DNA of 64,000 nucleotides. Origin: Suillus spraguei (taxonomy: Eukaryota; Basidiomycota; Agaricomycetes; Boletales; Suillaceae). Positions within the stretch are counted from its first letter, which is position 1. Every line of letters begins with the position of its first letter. The DNA is taken from positions 62,001-126,000 of the forward strand of contig JABCPU010000115.1 of NCBI GenBank assembly GCA_016800925.1, written 5' to 3'. Below the pieces are notes generated by a model. It did no database searches. It worked only from the letters and a program-made list of their open reading frames with translations, and was not told the origin of the DNA. The position numbers were made by a program, and so were the translations under genes. Below, in pieces: positions 58,183-64,000 of the stretch.

Positions 58183-58660
58183 CTGGACAGTGGAAGATGT
58201 AACCCTAGCACCGCCGCATTAATTATTGAGGGTAGACGCCCATCGACCTATTTGTAACTGCCAGCGAGACCCTGAATGTGCATTGGCGCTTAAGTATTGT
58301 AAATAAGAATTAATATAAAGCACATCAGCATAACTTGAATGAGTTTGGATGAGGGTGTTACCTGAGATCCCAGGCCCTTCGAGCATCTGGATTGGATTCT
58401 GAGACTAGAAGAAACGACTATAAGTTAGTGCTGACTGACTATTTTGGTCAACACTGACTTGGAGATTTAGAAATTGAACATGCCAGGATCAAGAGCAAAT
58501 CATCTCTTTTCACATTTTATCGGGAATTCATATCCTTGCACTCGGGACTCGCATCGCAACTATCTTGTCATCACTTTTTCGAAGGGGACTGACGTGGCTA
58601 AGGTGCTCAATATTTCCATCGCGTTTGCTATCACATATATAATGGGCCACCGAGTATGAT
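58183..58660. other. Divergent spacer
   Basis: Lies between the NACHT-ankyrin gene start and the protease remnant. No gene. Confidence 0.45.
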
Positions 58661-59102
58661 ATGACTTTCCGGCGAGTCATGTTCTCCTTGTTAGCACTCC
58701 TGGATTTGTCAGTCATGGGATCTCCCGTCGAAGTTCGCAATTCCACCATCACGCTCCCCATGACCAGGAGGCTAACATTCTCCAATGTTACTGACCTCTT
58801 GCGGCATGACGAAGCTCTCGTGGCGGCTCTGAGAGAATACAACACGCATGGCAGACGTGCTACTGTCCCTTTGACAACCTTTCATTGGGGCTACACCGTA
58901 TGAGTTGGCATTGGCGATCCCACCAGAATCTGTAAGTTCAACACTGAGAAAACATGCGGCTGCTGATGTATTATTGAAGACCACTTGATTGTCGACAGCG
59001 CTAGCGCGATCACATGGGTTTGCGCACTGAGTACGTGAGCAACACCGGCATGACCACTGAAGAGCCTGTAGCGGTCAATTACGGTTATGGCTCCTTTGAA
59101 GG
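58661..59102 (+). pseudogene. Truncated aspartic protease (A1 family)
   Basis: Start at 58661: a signal peptide (FSLLALLDLSVMG), then a pro-region typical of basidiomycete secreted aspartic proteases (SPVEVRNSTITLPMTRR). After FHWGYTV an in-frame TGA precedes VGIGDPTR. The first catalytic motif should read DTGS but reads DSAS (LIVDSASAITW), and the frame breaks at 59015-59021. VAVNYGYGSFEG is the flap-side strand; sequence then ends at a probable donor followed within 20 bases by the inverted-repeat element. The second catalytic Asp and the rest of the enzyme are absent. The changed catalytic motif and truncation make this a pseudogene even if the one-base break is an error. Confidence 0.7.
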
Positions 59103-59117
59103 TATGGCATACAACAA

Positions 59118-59665
59118 CATCAGGAAATTCACACATTCCTTGACGTGCCCTTATGTGGACTTATTTACACTTAACTGCCTTGGTGAAATTGAATCTACTT
59201 GTCCAAAATTTCAATGTGAATGAATTCAGAAAAAAAAAGTTGAGATATATTAATATACATGTTTTATTGTATTTCGCACTCAAAAAATATAAGATATGCC
59301 AGGTGAATGATGTGAGAGAGAGCAAACAAGTTTTGAGATAAGTGAGTTAAGCTGATTAAGCATGTTAAGGAATGTGTGAATTTCCTGATGTTGTTTGCTC
59401 TCTCTCACATCATTCACCTGGCATATCTTATATTTTTTGAGTGCGAAATACAATAAAACATGTATATTAATATATCTCAACTTTTTTTTTCTGAATTCAT
59501 TCACATTGAAATTTTGGACAAGTAGATTCAATTTCACCAAGGCAGTTAAGTGTAAATAAGTCCACATAAGGGCACGTCAAGGAATGTGTGAATTTCCTGA
59601 TGAAGTTTTGAGATAAGTGAGTTAAGCTGATTAAGCATGTTAAGGAATGTGTGAATTTCCTGATG
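59118..59665. mobile_element. Fold-back element: two perfect 212-bp inverted arms plus repeated 61-bp spacer
   Basis: Arms 59118-59329 and 59391-59602 are exact reverse complements over 212 bases, including a 9-base A/T run. The spacer 59330-59390 (GTTTTGAGATAAGTGAG...) reappears exactly at 59605-59665. All outer and inner ends carry CATCAGGAAATTCACACATT or its complement. The unit 59118-59390 alone is a 273-bp MITE-like sequence bounded by 24-bp inverted repeats. The flanks show CAA immediately before 59118 and after 59665, a possible 3-bp target duplication. No protein is encoded. Confidence 0.8.
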
Positions 59666-60110
59666 CAATATCATAAGTTGAAAATACCTACGATTAGTAT
59701 CTACATCAGGAAAACCCTCCCATGTAAACTTAGACAAAGCTGCTCACATTGGATCTTTTTTAGCGCAATTAATGCAAACTAGACATATTAGACGAACTAA
59801 GCACCCTAGCCAGACTTTATTGCTGATTTTCAATTAGCCATACCTTACTGCAATTAGAACAATTTGACTGTCCTTGTAGACGACTAGGAAAGGCTTTACA
59901 TGCCCTAGGAAACACTGATAGGAAGACTTTCACACTTCGAATACACGAAAAAATTAATATGATTAAACTCGGGTATCAGGCTACAGCAGCGGTAAAGTAT
60001 GATCTAAACGAGGAAAACATAGTGAATGGTGAGATATAGCGAGCGGCAAGGTATCAAGGATTATAGGATACATTGAATTCCTGCAAAATACGGCATGTCA
60101 GTGAGATATT
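59666..60110. other. Spacer, no gene
   Basis: AT-rich. A partial copy of the element's end (CATCAGGAAAA) occurs at about 59705. Nothing else. Confidence 0.45.
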
Positions 60111-62311
60111 CTACTCATCGTCCATGCCATCGAGGTCCAAGAGTGCTAGATCAGTGTCTTTGTCATAGACACCAATTGTGTCACGACGGAAACCTCTGCA
60201 AGTAGCAGTAAGTCAGAAATGTGTACACCAACTTGAATGCAGACTTACTGAACCTCCTCGTAGATATCGGCCATCATTTTATGAAACTTAATGGGAGCGG
60301 TCCTTTGGATTTTCTCCAACAACGCCACGTGGTAGGTATAGATGTCACAGAATTGGTTGCCTGTGAACTTGAAGTCGTCACCTGCCTTGTTCTTCTTTGC
60401 AATAAGAGTAGCGTGAATCTGACAACAAATAAGATTAATGAGAAGATAAGTGCGAACACGAACTTACAGCTGTGCTGACTATTGCTACCATGGGGATGGG
60501 AACCTCTGGCCAACTGGCCTTGTTCTTCGCAATGTCAACGAAGCGTTGCGCAAACTGCGAACCAATAGACTTCGCGTTTTTGAAGAATACCTCATATAGA
60601 GTGTCAACAACAGGCTGCCCTTGGTATGGTTTCTGTCGTTTTGGTGAAGGAAGACCCTCTGCCTTGATGCAAGGTGTCAGTGCAATGTCAAATTCTCGCC
60701 CGAAAAAAAACTAACATCAAATATCTGCGGAAAAATATAGGAATGACTCACAAGGAGACGGTCAATGATGGCATCGCAGTTATGACTGAGTCGGAAGTAT
60801 CCTGGGGCACATTTATAGGCGACATCCTTGATATCAGTGCGAAACAGGCTCGCACGAGCATTGATCTACAGTATGTGTCAATATTAAACCATGATAAGAC
60901 AGATCACTTACTAGATTGGCGAGTGCCGACAAATACTCGTCATCAACATACATCCGTTTCTCAATCGGCACTGTCTTGTGGTGCTTTGCAGCCTGCAATA
61001 GGATTTCACGTGCATAGGAGTTCTTGGCCACAAGTTCAGGGTATCCATGCTTGAAAGCAATGTATGCTTTGACCTTGAGGATGCCGTGTTGAATCACCTT
61101 GCGAAGATCCACATTCTGGTCTGTAAGTCGAACTGGCCCAGTCTTTGTGTAAACAAGATTAGCCATGGGGTCAGCATGCGAAGACTCGGACATGGAGGGC
61201 TCAGGTTTGATATCAAAAACGGAATCTTTGTCTTCTTCATCTTCTTCAACTACAGAGGAGCGCTTGTTGCTTTTGCTGACACGTTTGAGAGGTTGCAGTC
61301 CAAAGGATGACCTCGTCATTGGAGAGTCCCACATGGGGACCTGTTGAGTAAATTTTGGAAGTTTAGCAGAGTCGGAATCAAAATATAAGTTTCAAACTTA
61401 CTTCGGCAGCATATTTCTTCTCTTTCGCACTTGAAGACTTGAATTGAGAGCCCCATACAGGTGGTGGAGGTGTCGGTGACTGGGATGGGTCGTTTTGAGG
61501 TCTGCCAGACGTGCTCTTCACAGGCTTTCCCTGCTGTGCATTGGCAATTGCAGGAACCTTGAAGGTCGCACAGATTACTTATGTAAGCTAGTAGTGCGGA
61601 AAACTCACCTCTCCAAACAGTGCTTCTACGATGCTCTCAACTGGCTCTGAATCTGAGTCCGACTCTTCAATATCGGTAATTCTATCAGAGGCACTCTGCT
61701 TGCTGGCATCATCTGAATCGATATCCGACTGTTCAATGAAGACACGAGCTACAACTTTCAATCATTAGTAAGACTGTCTGTCCCGTGGGAACACGCAATG
61801 CTGACCTTTCTTCTTTGACCACTGAGGTTGGCTAACCTCGACATTGTCCTCAGAGTCTGAAGCGAGAGGTGGTGGCCGCTCTAATCTTTCTGTAAGCAAG
61901 TTTGCCTTTGTGGGCACTGACTTGGATACTTACTGCTGCTTTTGCTGTTTTCAGTTCTGAGGAGAGGCGCTGGTGTCCTTGCTTTTGTCGCGTCACCTGC
62001 ATTTATCATAGTGAGTCATTGTAACATGTGAGCTAGTAATCCTGACTTACTTTTACTAACTGGCTTGGCTCGGACCTGTTTTGGAATAGGTGCAATATCG
62101 TCAATGGGTGAGCGTTCACGCTTGCGTGTCCGCTTTTTTTGAAGTGCTCCCCACACTGCCACTTGTGAGTGTGAATTTGTATGATGACATGGTGCTTACC
62201 TGGATTTTCTAGAGCCTGGTCTTTTGCTTTGCGTCGTACTTGAACCAAGTGAGTTTTAAGCATGTTGTCATGAATTTTGCGCTTACACCGTGGATGCACA
62301 GGCGTGTCCAT
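60111..62311 (-). CDS. DUF6532 domain protein
   Basis: Agaricomycete-specific protein with a C-terminal DUF6532 domain. Start at 62311: MDTPVHPRCKRKIHDNMLK, a basic opening. Short exons follow with a basic segment (RTRKRERSPIDDIAP), Ser/acidic-rich disordered linkers and PEPSMSES. The DUF6532 core reads VIQHGILKVKAYIAFKHGYP, YAREILLQAAKHHKTVPIEK, SALANLINARASLFRTDIKD, and then NAKSIGSQFAQRFVDIAKN, GNQFCDIYTYHVALLEKIQ and FRRDTIGVYDKD, with stop at 60111. At least ten short GT-AG introns; frame continuous. The role is not known to me. Members are very numerous in mushroom genomes, often near transposons, which fits the probable transposon gene starting 1.5 kb away on the other strand. Confidence 0.8.
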
Positions 62312-63856
62312 TGAAGGCGAGACAAGGTTGGAAGGAGTGAAAAATAAGAAGGAATGAATGTGAGAGTGTGTTTCTGCTACGGAAAGACCACTTCAAAAGG
62401 TGAGTGAGTGTTTTTTTTCATTTGAGTCAGCCACTCAATTTGAAACAGTCTGCCTATTATATGTACCATAACGCTGAGCGCTGAGCCAGGGTTGACCTTT
62501 CCCTGTCTGGCTTAGTCCGCTATTTGGTGAGTTTTTGTCAAAAAACTTAAACACAGCCTTACAAAGTGCTAGTGCACACACTCGTTTTCTCCTTGGTAAC
62601 GTTCCTGTCATCGGGAACATTCTTATTGGTGGCCAGATAATTGGATGAAAGGCGTTTCCTCCATTTACCGACTACCAAGAAGCATTCTTGTTACAATCGT
62701 ACGTGCCCCTATTCATTCTCTACTACATTTACCTTGTACATTACGTAACATGCCTCTGACTCATATGCTCAACGCATTTGTACTATAGCTGCCTTCCTTT
62801 CTTTGGATATGCACTTACATTCCCACGTCTCCTTTGGTCCGTGTGCACATATTGGTCTATTTAAGCACGGTGTACTTGTAGTAGATTCTTTACTTTAATC
62901 TTACTGGGTTTTACCTGGAATCTCCTTCGCTTAGGTCTCCAACCTAAGTTGTCTTGAATTGTCTCTAAGTCTAAGCACTCCTTAGCCTTAGTCTCTATTC
63001 TCATGGATACCTCTTAGACTTGTCTTTGAGGCTGAACCCTTGATCGTACTCAGAACGCGTTCCTTGTACTTTCACCTTGTCCTCTTTTGGGCATTGTAAG
63101 AACTTCCCAGCAGACTGTCTGTGTCTTTTCACTGTCGCTGGTGACACCACCCCAGTTCGTAACAATTCTCTTCCCCACTACCACCCTCTATGTTCAGTAC
63201 ATTCAAGTACTATGGTGCTCCCTTCATTTACGAACTATCGAGACGCTTTCCCCATCACCGCCCTCTATGTTTAGCACGTTCTACTACTTTCCCTCCAGGC
63301 TGATAATGGGTCCGTCGGCTGGGCACAGCATTCCTCCATTACGAACTATCGTGCTTTACTCCCCATTACCACCCTCTTTGTTTAGCATGTTTCATTTACT
63401 TTTCCCCCTGGTCCCGTCACCCAGGCTAATCGGATGCAGGTCATTTTGTCCATTTATCATGAAGCAGCCTCCTCTCCATTGCCACCCTCTGTCTGACTCG
63501 GACGTGTTCAACTACTGCGCCTGGCAAAAGTCATTTACCTGCGCTGGCATGCTCAGACATGTTCAACTACTGCGCTTGGTGAAAGTCATTTACCTGTGCT
63601 GGCATGCTCCAGACATAATTAATGAGTTGCTTCCATTGCTGCAAGATTTGGATTTGCCAATACTGCGCATATGGCATCCTGTCATCACTTACCCAATTTT
63701 TTTTACTTCGGTAGAGCCTCGCCTTTGACATGCTGGTGACACCACCTCTCTTTTCTGGCCATCAGAATTGCGATTCACTTGTACTGTTGGGAGATGCGTT
63801 GTGAGTGATTTTCAGACACCCAGTGTTCAATTTTTTTCATAAAATTAATACAGAGC
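62312..63856. other. Divergent region with imperfect tandem repeats
   Basis: Lies between two divergently transcribed genes. Imperfect repeats: TTACGAACTATCG...ACCCTCTATGTT units at about 63160, 63230 and 63340, and a 55-base-period duplicate of GACATGTTCAACTACTGCGC at 63501 and 63556. A frame at 63087-63728 crosses these repeats but shows no protein-family features. Confidence 0.5.
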
Positions 63857-64000
63857 ATGCCTCAAATAACATGTCCCACCTGTGATAAACAACTTGCGTC
63901 AATCACAGGTTATAGCCAGCATCTCGCAAAGACCACCAATCCTGACTGTCATGCCCTATACCTTTCCTCGCAGCAATTTGCTCCAGACCCACCAAACGAA
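63857..64000 (+). CDS. C2H2-type N-terminus of a probable Plavaka-type transposon protein (3' partial)
   Basis: After an acceptor-like pyrimidine tract, ATG at 63857 opens MPQITCPTCDKQLASITGYS and runs to the window end without a stop (48 codons). CPTC followed by QHLAKTTNPDC forms a degenerate C2H2 zinc-finger pattern (C-x2-C ... H ... C). Short zinc-finger starts of this kind introduce the large proteins of Plavaka (CMC-class) transposons in mushroom genomes. The assignment depends on sequence beyond the window. Confidence 0.45.
   Translation, partial: MPQITCPTCDKQLASITGYSQHLAKTTNPDCHALYLSSQQFAPDPPNE

Noticed and set aside
59153..59567. Pair of identical open frames on opposite strands
   Set aside because: They are the two arms of the inverted repeat read outward; an AT-rich chance frame copied by the repeat, not a gene pair.
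1..64000. CRISPR arrays, operons or bacterial signals
   Set aside because: The window is eukaryotic: introns throughout, Pol III tRNA genes and fungal families; no regularly spaced identical repeats of CRISPR type.

Overview
The window looks like nuclear DNA from a basidiomycete fungus, most likely a mushroom-forming agaricomycete. The evidence is genes broken by many 45-60 bp GT-AG introns, tRNA genes with internal promoters, and families typical of that class: DUF6533 membrane proteins, DUF6532 proteins, Kre9-like GPI proteins, HET and NACHT proteins, and fragments of fungal DDE transposases. No species can be named from sequence alone.

Layout. 1-6.7 kb: ORC3 (5' end outside the window), a small GPI-anchored wall protein and UPF3. 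6.9-18 kb is an accessory block. A tandemly duplicated unit carries a DUF6533 seven-TM-like gene plus a Ser/Thr-rich GPI protein gene. The second unit is intact. The first was broken up by a 1.45 kb element with perfect 41-bp terminal inverted repeats and by a 1.1 kb hAT-like element with an 8-bp target duplication. 19.8-25.2 kb: a small conserved protein, tRNA-Ala, URM1, the Obg GTPase MTG2 and a bHLH factor. 26-36.4 kb: a second tRNA-Ala (with a 9-nt intron) and two copies of one segment flanking two housekeeping-type genes. One copy keeps a HET-domain gene and the other has lost the gene body. 36.8-40.2 kb: fumarylacetoacetase and the signal peptidase SEC11. 41-45 kb: a NACHT protein whose C-terminal half is an array of about 31 nine-residue Trp-Leu repeats, the most unusual object in the window. 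46.7-54 kb: a Zn2Cys6 transcription factor, a decayed MFS transporter and a decayed copy of the factor's last exons. 54.7-58.2 kb: a NACHT-ankyrin protein. 58.6-64 kb: a broken aspartic protease, a perfect 212-bp inverted repeat, a DUF6532 gene, and the start of a C2H2-type, probably transposon-encoded protein.

How the genes relate. The housekeeping genes (ORC3, UPF3, URM1, MTG2, FAH, SEC11) are scattered singletons. Between them lie three genes of the kind fungi use for non-self recognition and regulated cell death (one HET, two NACHT), all within 26 kb and all surrounded by duplications and mobile-element debris.

A caution for every pseudogene call: in at least seven genes the conserved protein reading is restored by adding a single base, usually within a short homopolymer, and never by removing one. 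This is more like systematic base under-calling in the assembly than biology.
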